This document shows, piece after piece, positions 44,001 through 56,375 of a DNA stretch of 64,000 bases. Source of the DNA: Azolla caroliniana. Lineage: Eukaryota; Polypodiophyta. Where the stretch lies: the NCBI GenBank assembly GCA_043228905.1, contig JBHGNT010000001.1:5332001-5396000 (forward strand), read 5' to 3'. Within the stretch, counting starts at the first letter, position 1. Every line of letters starts with the position of its first letter. A program made the translations under genes and the position numbers. The notes below the pieces were generated by a model. The model worked only from the letters and a program-made list of their open reading frames with translations, searched no databases and was not told the origin of the DNA.

Positions 44001-44447
44001 TAACAATCGGCAACGGTTTGGTTTGAACCGAACCGAACTGCGAAACCACGGCTTAACGGCTTAACGGTTTCAACGGTTCGATTCAGTTTCAACAATAAAA
44101 AACCGTAGTTTAAACAATTTAATGGTTTTTTATTTTTTATTTTTTATTTTTATTTTTAAAAATTGTTTTTAAACAATCTTTTCATTTTTAGACCTTATTC
44201 TCACATTTTAGGAACATCTTAAAAATTTTAAAAATTTTAAAAAATGAAATCTTATAAATTTTAAACAATTAAAAATTTGACCTATGTTGAAAACCGAAAC
44301 CGAACCACGAAACCATGGTTTTTACAGTTTAACGGTTTGAAAAATGTTTCACGGTTCGGTTTAACGATTTCGTGGTTTGGTTCAGGTTTCAAAAAAATTA
44401 AATAGTTCGGTTTGGACCCTCTCAAACCGAACTATTGCTGATTGTTA
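44001..44447. mobile_element. hAT-type MITE, 447 bp
   Basis: The element begins TAACAATCGGCAACGGTT and ends with the near reverse complement (..AACTATTGCTGATTGTTA), giving terminal inverted repeats of about 25 bp with a few mismatches. An exact 8-bp duplication flanks it. Subterminal parts are full of AACCGAACCG / CGGTTCGGTT and cgaaaccacgg motifs in inverted order, typical of plant hAT relatives. The middle is very AT-rich and non-coding, so the element would need a transposase from elsewhere. Agreement of the target-site duplication and the inverted repeats makes the call firm. Confidence 0.9.
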
Positions 44448-44455
44448 CCTATCAT
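44448..44455. repeat. 8-bp target-site duplication of the hAT-type MITE, right
   Basis: cctatcat, identical to 43993-44000. Confidence 0.88.
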
Positions 44456-46034
44456 AGTTCAGTGACACAAACTTGGACGAGACTAGTCTTGAATTTCCAA
44501 TCCCCTGTCCATTATTCCACTAATTCACCCAATTCCTTACAATCTACTTAAAGTACTTGTTCATTGGGATTTATTACAATTACTATCATCTATTTTATTG
44601 AATGTAAAGTCCAACTCACCATTAGTGAGCATCATCACAAATGAGAAGTTACTATGTATTTCTAGCCCATGTGCTAGATCCCATGTCCTTAGAATGGACC
44701 AAAATAGTTTGCACAATTTTAGTAGTTGGCCATCCTCACAAATGTCGCAAATGCTTAGAAAGAAAGAAAGATATATTAACGTCTTTAGAACCGAATTTGT
44801 GAGAATTCCATACTCGATGAAAGGTTATGTTGTTCCCATCAAACTTTGATGTGAGAGTTTTAAGGAGCCTCTAGCGAGTTGTCAAAGGTCTTTCCAAATA
44901 TCATTGATGCATATGTCAATGTTTATATACTTATGGTGTTCCTTTCACCATTGACTACTTCTTCTTCTTTTTTCCAAAAGAAGAATATACTCCATTAGTT
45001 AAAATGACATACAATACACAACTTTAGACATTACCTACTTCCATATGGACTACATCACTTATTTATCTTACACTAAATAGCCCACATGTTTGTTCTCCAT
45101 TGACTACTTCTTGTTATTGATGAAGTGTATGTGTACTTGTATTGTATGATATTCCTCATGCTAATGGATTTTTTTAGTGTTATTGAATCTCTTAAGGTGT
45201 ATATATATAGGAAATAACAACTTTTTATGTTATTCCACGTTATAAACAAAATATCATTTACTACAAATAATCGATCACTCTTTATGGCATTTCACTGAAG
45301 TATGGATCGTTTGGGCAAATAAGGTAGTTTGAGACTAATATGTTTTAATGTCTTTTTAAGTTGGTAGTTGGGGAAGTGGTAAATTTGAGGAGTCTATTAA
45401 AAAGGAGAATTAATAGATAATGCGGCTTTGCCTATGAAAGAGGAAAACATAAAAACCAAATGTTCAACTATTGAATTCATACAGTGAAAACATGTCATAA
45501 CTAAATGTATTCATGTCCACTTTATAGACTTTCATGATCAATATGAATTCATTATGATAAGTTGAAGAAGCTACAACATATTTAGAATTGTAAGTCTAGC
45601 TTATACAATGTTATTTCTATATCAAAGACTCATCAATGTTGCCAAGCCAAAAGGCCAACCATGTATATTAACAAAAACCCTATCATATAATTCATATATT
45701 GGTAAGTGCTATAGACTTTTAAGTATGGTTAGAGAGCCTAAAATTTCCACCATGCATGGAAATTGGAATGTAGATTTGAATTTGAGATTGATTCTAATAT
45801 GACATGATGAAGAGGCATGTGCAAATCCTTGACTTGATAAATGCTGTCATAAATGCATGCTTTCAAGGTGTTGGTTCCATACATGTACCATTTATTATTA
45901 TCTTGTATATACGAACAATATGAAAGGCCTCATAATCTAGTTTATCTATTATCTTTCTTTGAGCATGTCATTACTCATCTCGTGTCTTGTCAACCTTGGT
46001 GTAGAAAATTGATATTTTTTAAATTGTAATAAGA
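44456..46034. other. Intergenic, no gene seen
   Basis: AT-rich 3' flank of the MYB gene. Frames at 44598-44849 and 45608-45802 have no family features. Confidence 0.5.
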
Positions 46035-46152
46035 TGACTTGTGATTGTTACAAGTCCATACTACAAGCTAAGGTGACTTGTGATTGTTACAACTCCATAC
46101 TACAAGTTGACGGTGACTTGTGATTGTTACAACTCCATACTACAAGCTCGAG
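46035..46152. repeat. Three tandem copies of a 39-40-bp unit covering the MYB stop codon
   Basis: Units at 46035-46073 (39 bp), 46074-46113 (40 bp) and 46114-46152 (39 bp) each begin tgacttgtgattgttacaa and contain tccatactacaag. The MYB reading frame runs through the third unit and ends in the second. Confidence 0.95.
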
Positions 46153-47264
46153 CCCCTCAGGAGGCCTAATAGTAATTTGAGATAATTGGTCATCATGGAT
46201 AGATGGGCTTATTTGATCTAAGGAACATCCATTCAACATGGCATGCACCGCATCAAAGGATAGTTCATTGTGATCGACGCTCGTCCATGTAATGTGATTA
46301 CCATGTAGAAGACCTTTAGTAGACTCACATGTGACATTTTGAGGTTGCCCACCCTTGACCAAGAGGTTTAGCTCATGCTCTTGAGGAACAATTAATCCAT
46401 TGCGATCATCTAATTGATGGTTAGGATCAAGATCAACATTGTCACCAATAAGGAACTCACACTGTTGATGAGTAAAGAGCGAATTGTATAATTGATTGAG
46501 ATTCCTTTCACTACTTGGGTATTGGAATTCACGGTCTTCAACTAAGAGGGGCATGTAAGAGGCGGTGTTTGTTGGTGTAGGAGAATTATTGACATGCATG
46601 AAGGTTCCTTGCACGTCATCACAATGATTGACATTATTGTTGACATTATAAATGTTGTTTTGGTCACGTAGACATTGAGATTCTTCTTCTAATTTGATTG
46701 TATCATGGACAACACCAACAATAAAAGGTTGTTTCTTTCTAAAATGTGAATGCCAGAAATTCTTGATGTCACTATCTGTTCGCCCTGGTAGATGAATTGC
46801 TATCTTCGACCAACTATAAACAATAGTATGAGCATCAAATTAGGAAACCCAAGTTTGATTCAAAAACATGTCGCATAAAATATTAATTTATAGTATAAAT
46901 TGGTGACTTTATAACAAAGAAACACATAAAGACTTAACATGCAAACTCCAATGAACTCAAGATATTTCTAGAAATTCCTATATTCAACCTCTTTTGTTGA
47001 CATCCTTGACATAGGAGAAATTATATCCCACACAAGGTATTACAATCCATCATGAAGCACCATGAACTTAAGCCACGCATCTCAATACCAAATTCTATGT
47101 CAACACTCTTTCTGTGTGAAGAGTATTCCAAAAGTTAAAGAAACAATTATGTTTCAAATACATATTAGCAATATTATATATAAACAAATGTCTATATTTG
47201 ATTTCTAATTCTCTCATTATAAAAGTGTCTACGATGCTTCGACTTTGGAGCTCTCTTATGGTTC

Positions 47265-47301
<37 letters not shown>

Positions 47302-50300
47302 AGCCCATTTACTCCACGTATCTTTCCCACTCCAATTAATGAAGATAGCCACGTTTCTTATTTGATTTAATCAAGTCATATATATTTCTTAATCAATGTA
47401 CCGATTAAGAGTGCATTCACTCTAGTTAATGTTAAGAAGTTTGCAAGACTTCCATGGTTGCATGGAGTCGAGAGATAAGTGCTTTTAAATGTAGAAGCAT
47501 GAAGTGTTCTTTGTCATTACCCATTTCTGGGGATCTTCTACCATGAGAAAGGCAATCCTTGAGACTTGGTATTGACACTTAAAGTGTAAAACAACACTCA
47601 TAAGAGTCATGTAGCCCACAAACACATGGGTCGATGGTAGAGGATGGTAGTTAACTTATTCATTTGAGGTAGTGGGCTTCATTACATGAGGGTGAATGTT
47701 TGGATAGGGTTTACATATAGGGTTTGGGTTTTCCGATTATTTTTTAAAGGAGAATGTTCCTATCACATATTGTTCCAAAACATTGAATGGGTTGTTCCCA
47801 AATATCGACTTTAACGATATTTGAAAACTTTTCAGTTATTGGGGAGTGTTGACACATTGCATTTAAAAAAATAATTATTTGGTTATTAACTCGCCCAAAT
47901 CTCTCCTATTTACATGTTATGCATATGCACGCACATGATAATATCATCATGAATGGTGCACATTAGAACATTAAGATTATGGGCTCAAGTCTTTTGCAAT
48001 AGGGCCATTGTTGTATTCATTGTAAGAGCACTATAGGATTTTAGTTTTAGACCGTGTACACTAAGAATTTCCTCCAAAGGAAAACCCATGGTGAAATGAT
48101 AACATTGCCCTCCAAAAGTGATGCCATTAAAATAAATCTAATGTCCATCATGTATCCCAACACTAGGTTAAATATTTTTAGCAAGTCACCCCAAGAAACC
48201 ATGAAAGATAGATTTCTTGAAGGCTTTGTTTGTAACACTTAGACCAACAAATAGCCTTCTTCAATACATGCAACATAATGACTCAAACTTGTAATGGGAT
48301 ATTTTATGCATTATGGTCGTAGCAATATGTAACATTCTGCAATATATATTGTAGCACAAAATATATGAATCTAATTCAAAATTGTGTATGCATTTTCTAA
48401 TCTTGTTCAATTCCAATAGTTGTGATTTGGCTTGACGGCTTAATGAGGACACTAGGTTTTCAAATGCAACAACATTTACCAAATTTTCTTCTAGTGATTG
48501 AGTACTACATTTTTAAAATCTCAACAATGAATAATTTTTTTAAAAGTTTTTACATTCATAAACCTTATTGTGATGCAATTTTATGAATATCCTACCCTAT
48601 TATTTGTTTTTGTGTGAAATAATACTAGTTATTGCCGAACCACATCATCAAATTCTAGAATAACTTAACTTTTGATTTTCTCGTGGATGTGGAAATAATA
48701 GGTTAATTATGGGGAAAATCAATAAAGATATAATCATATCTGTGAGAAACTACTGATGTACTAATCCACAAATTTATACGATGGGTGCAAATAAGGAAAA
48801 CTTATGCATTTGCATATGTCAAACCTATCATTGGAAACATTGTAATCAAAGGATTGCAAAACACTAAGGATCTTTCAATTTAGAGTTGCACTTGCAACAT
48901 GAAAATTGTGACATTTTCTCTAAATGTTAACTCCGTAGAAGTGCCACAAAGGAAACCTCTTTCCCATTTACCAAATGATAATGAACCCTTTCAGAATATT
49001 CCAAACGTTTAAAACCTAATATTGAGTCCAATATTTGCCTATGATTCAATTCAAATAATTGATGGTGCTTCACATATTTGCCTAATTTTGATACAATTGA
49101 AAGCAATTTTTACCATAAGGTAAAATATATAAATATAAACTAGGAGCTAATTAATTGAAAAAAGTCTTCAAAACCACTCCAACCAAAATAATGAAAAAAA
49201 TCTTCAGATCTACTCCAACCAATTAATACATGGTCCCCCTAGCTCTCAAGGTCACAAATTGATGCACCCCATATTGCATCTAATACTATTTAGATGCAAT
49301 ATCGAATTACAATAGACTAACAATTTTGAATACACCATTTATGTATTTTTTTCTGTGGTTAATATATCTAACAAGGTTACCGTGATGGTTATAATGTTAT
49401 AAGTTATTCAAACAATGGTCTTATGTATAACAACATACCACTCACAATATTAATTTCCAAATATATAGGAGTGGAAACAACATACCTATTGCCAAAGACC
49501 TTTTGGAGACCAATAATCATCATTTTCTCTTGAGGTGTGAATTTTCCTCGCTTCAAGTTTGGCCTTAAGTAGTTGATCCATCTTAACCTGCAACTCTTTC
49601 CACATCTTTGGAGACCTACAAGTATAAAGATACGAAACAATAAACAAGTGCTACAGGTTAAAGCCCGAATGATATGAAACTACCATTAGACTCTAGATGT
49701 CTTAACCTTGATGTGAGTGGTGCATTCAACAAATTAAGGGCCTTGGAGTACCTTATAAATACTTGGTGATGGGTTTAGTAAGTCTAACGTTAGGTTCATT
49801 GTAAAAATAATTCATGTTGTAGATTCATGTCATTGCAATTGATGTTGATCATATTTAAAAATGGACAAGAATTATAGTTAAAAACCCTTTAGGTACTTGT
49901 AAGAAACTCGAGACTATTAATTTTGAAATAATGTGAAGATTGGTCAACATTTATCCATATTATAAATGCAAAATTAAGGCATGAACGTTAAGGGATTTGG
50001 TAATGAAACACCCAAGCTTCTTGGCTTCTAGACTAAAGGTAGGTAGAGTGGATCATCTCAAATCAATCCAAACTCAACAATCCTTTGGAGTAATTAAACG
50101 TCGGATCATGATGTCCTTAATATAAGTTTGAATTGTTGTGACAAGTGACATGTTGTGCAAAAACCCATAATGTAAATGACATTAACGATAATATCGAGTG
50201 TAAACTAGTTATCCTAATGCTTAATTGTTAATATTGTGGAACGATCCTAGCACATTACAATCACAATTTATGCTAACACTTTTGATAATTGAAGTGGTGA

Positions 50301-51224
50301 TGTTTCAACTAACATTATGGCAGGTTGTGCAAGCACTTGATTGTTGAATGTCTTGAGGTATATAGTAGCCTACAATAGGCATCATGATATTCATGAGAGT
50401 GTATGTAGGCATATTAAATATTTATTGTTGTACAGTTGTATTATATTGTGCTTTGAGATGATTGGCATAGACGTTAATGGATCAATCATAAGATTGAAGT
50501 AGAGTTATATATTTTGTATTGAGAGGTCATTCACTTATAATGATGATGCCAAGAACTATAACTCAATATCTAATTAGTAGAATGTCTGAAGATCCAGTTG
50601 TATATAAAAAAGATATGTGATATTGCTCAACGTGAAGGGAATACTCATCCTGGTTTTCTGATAGAGCAATTATAATATTATGAAGCTATAGCATATGATC
50701 ATGCATTGCAGTCTTACGAAAGAATCAAGTGACACGCAAATTAATAAGAATTGAGGAAGAATAAGACGACGACGACGAAGAAGCAGTAGTAGAGATCGTC
50801 GGATGGTTCCATTCCCAACAATTGAAAGATTTTGCCTTGCAGTTTCTGTGCTAGTGGAGGGATCATAATCTGCATAATACGCATATCTACACATTCGACA
50901 AAAAGACTGTGTGTATCCACGCTTGACATGTGATGTGATCATGCACGGTTATTTTTAAGGCATACACGGAAAACTGGTCATTCCTTGTGGTCGTGAACTG
51001 TGTGTCGACAGAAACGGAAAGAGAGATGAGTTATGGTCGTCGACGTGCTCAGCTATCGTCTAAATGATCAGCCCTGAATGAAGCGATGAGAGGGATGGGA
51101 TTAAACTGATGATACCTGCTTTCTTAGCCACGTCGCTCCAATTTCCATAGCCATTCTCGGTCACATACTTCTGGAGCTTCTCGTCCTCATCAGGAGACCA
51201 CAGCCGCTTCCTCATGATGATCAT
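46087..51224 (-). CDS. R2R3-MYB transcription factor (MYB46/83-like repeats), three exons, 321 aa
   Basis: Exons 51224-51116, 49615-49486 and 46813-46087, total 966 nt, open throughout with GT-AG introns. Intron phases (1 and 2) and the 130-bp second exon are those of classic R2R3-MYB genes. R2 has W9, W29 and W49 ([37 protein letters not shown]). R3 has F62, W81 and W100 ([35 protein letters not shown]), with regular helix spacing. [20 protein letters not shown] most recalls the MYB46/83 group, which governs secondary walls in flowering plants. R3 is divergent: GNSW instead of GNRW, and SDIKNFWHS instead of NEIKNFWNS. The start at 51224 (or ATG 51215) leaves only a few residues before R2. 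The C-terminal part is Asn-rich and acidic, of unknown use. Its last 24 residues come from the tandem repeat. Nuclear DNA binding follows from the family. Confidence 0.9.
47268..47300. repeat. (CT)n microsatellite in intron 2 of the MYB gene
   Basis: Pure CT run of about 33 bases. The rest of this 2.7-kb intron (49485-46814) is AT-rich without recognisable elements. Confidence 0.95.
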
Positions 51225-51390
51225 GCACTAGGCGGTAGATGATGGATTTGGCGATGGCGATGGCGATGGTGATGGAAGAAGATGATTAAGGGGGGTGGGG
51301 GGGAGAGATTCAGATTACAGTTTATTTGCACCTATTAATGTAATGTAATGTAATGAATGTAGTAGGACTAGGTTAAATATCTGATTCGAC

Positions 51391-51407
51391 ATATATATAT
51401 ATATATA
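51391..51407 (-). promoter_or_regulatory. TATA-like tract upstream of the MYB gene
   Basis: A TATATATA run about 170 bp before the MYB ATG. The leader between it and the ATG (minus strand) is C-rich, with ccatcgccat repeats. The position suits a core promoter, but the run is also a microsatellite, so the call is weak. Confidence 0.35.
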
Positions 51408-51414
51408 CACCATA

Positions 51415-51449
51415 CACACATATGCATATGTGTATATGCACATATGTAC

Positions 51450-51481
<32 letters not shown>

Positions 51482-51525
51482 TGAATGTATGTTAATGTAT
51501 GTACGTAATGTATGCATGTTATGTA
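51415..51525. repeat. (TATG)n-type microsatellite
   Basis: TATG/TGTA repeats, purest at 51450-51480, then decaying (taatgaatgtatgttaatg). Part of the plus frame 51444-51869 reads through it, and that frame is not a gene. Confidence 0.9.
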
Positions 51526-54500
51526 GATTACTAGCAGAACGGTGTTTTAATTATACCCTACATTTAATTTTAATTACTTTTTTGGTTTTCTTTTTTTTTT
51601 CGGGTGGGTGGGGACGTGTTTTTAATCTATTATTTATTATTAATTCTCATCAGCATCATTATTATTATTTATTATTATTTGATCATTACGCGCGGAGCTT
51701 TCATTTGTTTTTTTGTTCTTTTATTTTCTACCATCACAAAAAATATAAGCTCCTCCTCTCCTTTCAATGTTTGTTGTTAGATTTGATTGTTCACATTCAA
51801 CACATTCACACTCGTCGGGATCTCCTTTGCTTGGCTTCTATCAATTTCAATCTATACGTTTGGACTTGATTTTATGCTCCATGTGTGATTTTTCTTTACT
51901 TAATTGCTACCACTAATCATACCACGTGTATGTTGTGATAATGTGTGTGTATGTCGGGGGATTATTCCGTTGGACTCATTATGTGCATGCAATTGCCATT
52001 GTACCCAATGCAACTTGTCCTCCCTTTGGCTACTCCTGCCACTTCGAACCCATCATTCCTATACGCCAACAATATTATCATAACTTCTTCTTTTCGTATT
52101 GGTTGGCAAAAGAAAAAGCACAATATGTAAAACCTACATTTCAATCATCTTTAGCCTTACCCACAAAAATGATTGATCGAAGTGAAGTTACTAGCTAGCT
52201 AGATTGACTGACTTTTGCATGTTTCTCTAGGTAAAAACTATATTTCATGATTAACTTCCATAATATATACATTGGGTATATGACATCAGAATTTGTGTAA
52301 CGTAATATATGATCCAATGAAGATTATAAAGTTTTATGTGTCTCAATAATATACTTGTCCATAAGAACCTTCTTATGAGATGTCTTATTGACTTTGTAAG
52401 AGATTATCTAGGAGAGTATCTCATTGCAGTTGGATGAGATCCTATACCACAACATCCACTTTGGATGGGAGAATCCTCAACGAGAGTATCTCCCTTTTGA
52501 TCAAGATCGCCTTAGAGATTATCAACATTGGGTCCTCTGAATGTGGGACCAATCAAGAAGATCCTAGAGTCAGGTTCTCATCCAAGATCCCTTAATCATG
52601 CCTATATAGTCTTCGATTGAGTCGAAGCAAGCCCTCGACACTTGAATCAAGGCCCATGTAACTCCATATGTGCTAATAGATTGCGACACTCCTTAAATTT
52701 GTCGGAGACTTTCTTAGAGCAATATTGTTTTGCCACAATTCTGTATTTCTCAATCAAATGGTTGAAGTCAAACCTCAATTGATTTAGTTGATATCAACAA
52801 TGGGACCAATCATAGATTTCATATAAGAATGATGTTCTCAATGGACGAATCCTAATCCACCTGCTTTGTTGGAGATGCTCTAGGGGTGGCATCCCTAAAG
52901 AATCTCTTTAGGAAATGTCACTCTCGCATAGATTCCTTATTGATTTTTCAAATGTCCACATTAGTGTTCCCCTACTTTGTGTGAAGCGTGAATACTCTGG
53001 TGAAGGGCCAATATTAAAGAAATTCTTCAAAGTAAAGTTCCCCCTAGAATTCCTCCTTCGATTGCATTAGGAATGAGCCCTCAATGCCTCATTTGAGTCG
53101 TGTGTGATTAATGCTCTAGGAGTGGGACACTTGCTTTTGCAGGGCCTTTCTTGCCAAACATTTTTGACTTGGTGGAGTTGATTGAGTGGAACCGAGCCCT
53201 CATTTACTCTCCATTTGCATTGTAGGGAGATGATGTGATCGCATATAGGATGGGACCAATATGTATAAAGAAGTTTTGAGACACAGGCATTTACATCAAT
53301 CCATGATTGTGCCATAATTTCCTACTTATGGTGTACGATAAAGTCGAAGTGAGTCCTCTACAAACATAATAATCACCCTTCAACAACTATTACTCTCTCG
53401 AGGAATGATTTGACAACGTATAATCGCTCACACGTCACCTTTTACTCTTCTATGTTTTTTATTTCGATGTACTTAAAGAACCATATCATCGAAATAAGTT
53501 TCGGATAATGTCTAATGATACAATATCATGAAGTTATAAGCATCCAGGTTGCAAAAGCTACATTTAGGACATCATGATAATTAATACAAGCATTGAAATT
53601 TTAATACAAGTTCATACAAAGTCAAACAAATATTTGATTACTCTTTCCATATATACATATGTACCCTCTACGTGTGAACATGTATTGTTTTCTTGTCAAT
53701 TAACCTTGATTACTCACCAAGAGGTCTATAGATATGCATTAGATTGATTGCGATAATAACATGTTCATATGGAATGATACCATGTGTACGACTATGTCAA
53801 TGCAAACACATGTTAACTGAGCACCGTTGCTCATAGATCAAGAATTTATTATTGTATACACTAATCTAGGTGCTTGTGGGTCTCTTGCAGATACAACAAT
53901 ATAATAAATAAAATGTGAGGAAAAATTGCACAATTCCATTTTAATTGAACTTTTTCACATAAGCATCCAAGAGAGCCTAATGAATGTTGGTGTTATGCAT
54001 GAGCCTTACATTTAGACGAAGAGTAAATTAAACCATAATATTTAATTGATAAGGAATTGTTTGTTTGAGAATTGACGTAAGTTACTTGATGAAGCCTTCC
54101 ACTATTGGATGTGTTCTTCCACTATTAAAATCGCGAAAAGAGAACTAGGGGGATTTCACAAAAAAGCACATCATATTATAAATTCATAGTATCGTATAAG
54201 TTGAGCATTAGGATTTCAACCCTTCGGGTCATGGAAATTGAATTTAAAACTAGTTAGTGTGCATGGTCTCAATTTGACAACATGAATACTCAACCCATAA
54301 CCTCATACCAAAGTACAATATTTGGGTTATCTAATGAGTGCAATCGTGCTTGCCTATTTATAAGATTTAAAAGGTATTGATAAGGTAAAGTTTACTAATA
54401 TTGATTTTGTTGGATCATATTTACATTGGGTAGAACATCTGCAACCAAATCATTGTACTTCTGATGAGCAATTCATCTCATGCTACTATATTTCATGAAC

Positions 54501-56300
54501 AACGGATCCATTTATGCTTTCGAGTGTGCTTGAAAAGTGAGTTGGTAACAACAAAAGATGACTTCGACCCAAAAAACTACTCTTTCGAATTTGTAATATC
54601 GTTGCATTGAAGTTTTTTTTTTGTAATATCGTTCAATGACGTCACACAATGCATTTTGTACTACTAATAGACATATGTGGAGTTGTAACAAATCCTTGCA
54701 TTGAAGTTTCTTATGTGATGTAGTTTAGTGATGTCACACAATTGTTTGTTTGTTTGTTTGCTTGCATAGGAAAGCAAATAACATAGTGGTTTCATGCATT
54801 CCCTTGATTGTTTGGACTTTGTTGTTGAACAATAGCGTTCTCACTAAAAAGGTTCAATCCTTGATATTTGTTGGTGCTCACAAGATGTGTGTTTTATCTA
54901 CGAGATGACACTCAATCATTCCTATGAGTCAAAGAAAGTAATAAGCATAGGTTAGTGTTTTGAATATTCATGATACAAATAACATGAATATTGACGAGTA
55001 TGCTAAAGAACAACCGGGAAAAAATAACTTTTATACATCGTCTTATAATAAGCTAGTTATTACTGTCTCAAGTTACTTTCATATGCGCATAAACTTAGCT
55101 TAGAAATTCTAAAGTTTTCACAAGCATGTGGGGGAATAATGCTTGTGTTGTGCAATATTAACGTTGTAGTTTGAGGTCTAAGATGAGTTTGATGTTGCAT
55201 TTACTAATCATAATACATAATTATTATTACAACTTTTAGATCATGCATCATAGTAGTCTACTCCCCATCAAAGATTTATATTGTTAACATTGACTTGAAA
55301 CACACAGACTGACTCAACGTTAGTCCATAAGTACATTTACTAACAAATGGGATGGAATGAAACTAGGAAAAGCAACTCGACAAAGTGGATTCTTTGATGT
55401 TAGCTCGGTGATGATGGAGTGTACATGGAGCTTAATATAAGAGTACATTATATCCAAAATCCAATATCCCATGATATGACCCTTAGATGGGATATGACCC
55501 TTAGGATGTCTAGAATATTTGAATATGGATAAATATTATAGATAGACTTCATAAACCTATAAATATTATAGATAGACTTCATGACACTATAATTTTCTTG
55601 CCATTAACATGTGTCCAAAACTTTCTTACTCTATGGCCTAGATGATGATCATAATTAATTAAAGTGTTGTGTACATGCTCTAAGATGGGTTGGATGAAAA
55701 ATGGTATATCATGGCATAAGATAGTGGTAAGCTAGCACATTATCTAAAGTCGATTTGCAATAAGTCTTAAAAAGAGTATGAGACGCCAATAAAAAGGAAA
55801 TATCTATGCTTGCTATGGCATGCACTATAATAAAATTTTAGTATGAAAATATACACAGAATTTCAAAAAGTATGATTGAAAGAAAGATGTTATTTTGTTT
55901 TTGTTTAATTATCTTTTTACATAAATGTTTGTCTCTCATAATAGTATCACCTTAATAATGTAAAAAATCAACAATGTCAACGTTGTTTCTATTTGCATTG
56001 ATTTATCAACCTTCTCTTTGTCTCCCATGATACACACATGTAGAACGAGTTATAAGATATCGAAGATAAACTTGAGCATACATGATATGGTAAAAATAAT
56101 ATTTTGGCTCTAACAATCTAATTGAAGGCCCAATATATCAATGTTATAGATAATCTATTTTCACACATTAACCTTTATTGAGATTTTGTATTACATTTAG
56201 TATATGTGCCCTTTATTGAGACTTTGCCATTTCAACAAGGAATATACTAAGGTGAATCTTTCAACAACAACAACAAAAAGATTTATAACATCTTGTCCTC
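51526..56300. other. Long intergenic stretch, no gene seen
   Basis: AT-rich DNA. Small local duplications occur: 'gatatgaccctta' at about 55475 and 55492; 'ataaatattatagatagacttcat' at about 55530 and 55558; and a tgcattgaagttt...gtcacacaat block at about 54610 and 54700. The minus frame 53315-53067 (82 codons) and the plus frame 51926-52198 have no family features. A region at 52390-53350 is slightly richer in GC and could be an old coding relic, but no protein motif can be read. Confidence 0.5.
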
Positions 56301-56304
56301 ATAT

Positions 56305-56375
56305 CATGATTTGGCGATAAAAGCTCATGCTTTATAACCGTTAGGTTGTGGGTTTAACCCCTATTGGGCACATCA
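56305..56375 (+). mobile_element. Possible tRNA-like / SINE relic
   Basis: GTGGGTTTAACCCCT at about 56347 resembles a polymerase III B box in a tRNA T-arm. A weak A-box-like string (ttggcgataaaagctcatgc) lies about 35 bases before it. This is weaker than the two other tRNA-like segments in the window. Confidence 0.3.

Noticed and set aside
46035-46152. CRISPR-like array
   Set aside because: Three adjoining copies without spacers in a plant genome; a simple tandem repeat.
51444-52198. Plus-strand ORFs of 141 and 90 codons
   Set aside because: The first starts in the TATG microsatellite and is Phe/Leu/Tyr-rich from T-runs; neither shows a domain or supporting splice sites.
53067-53315. 82-codon minus-strand ORF
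   Set aside because: Protein-like at first sight, but no family, start context or neighbouring exon supports it.
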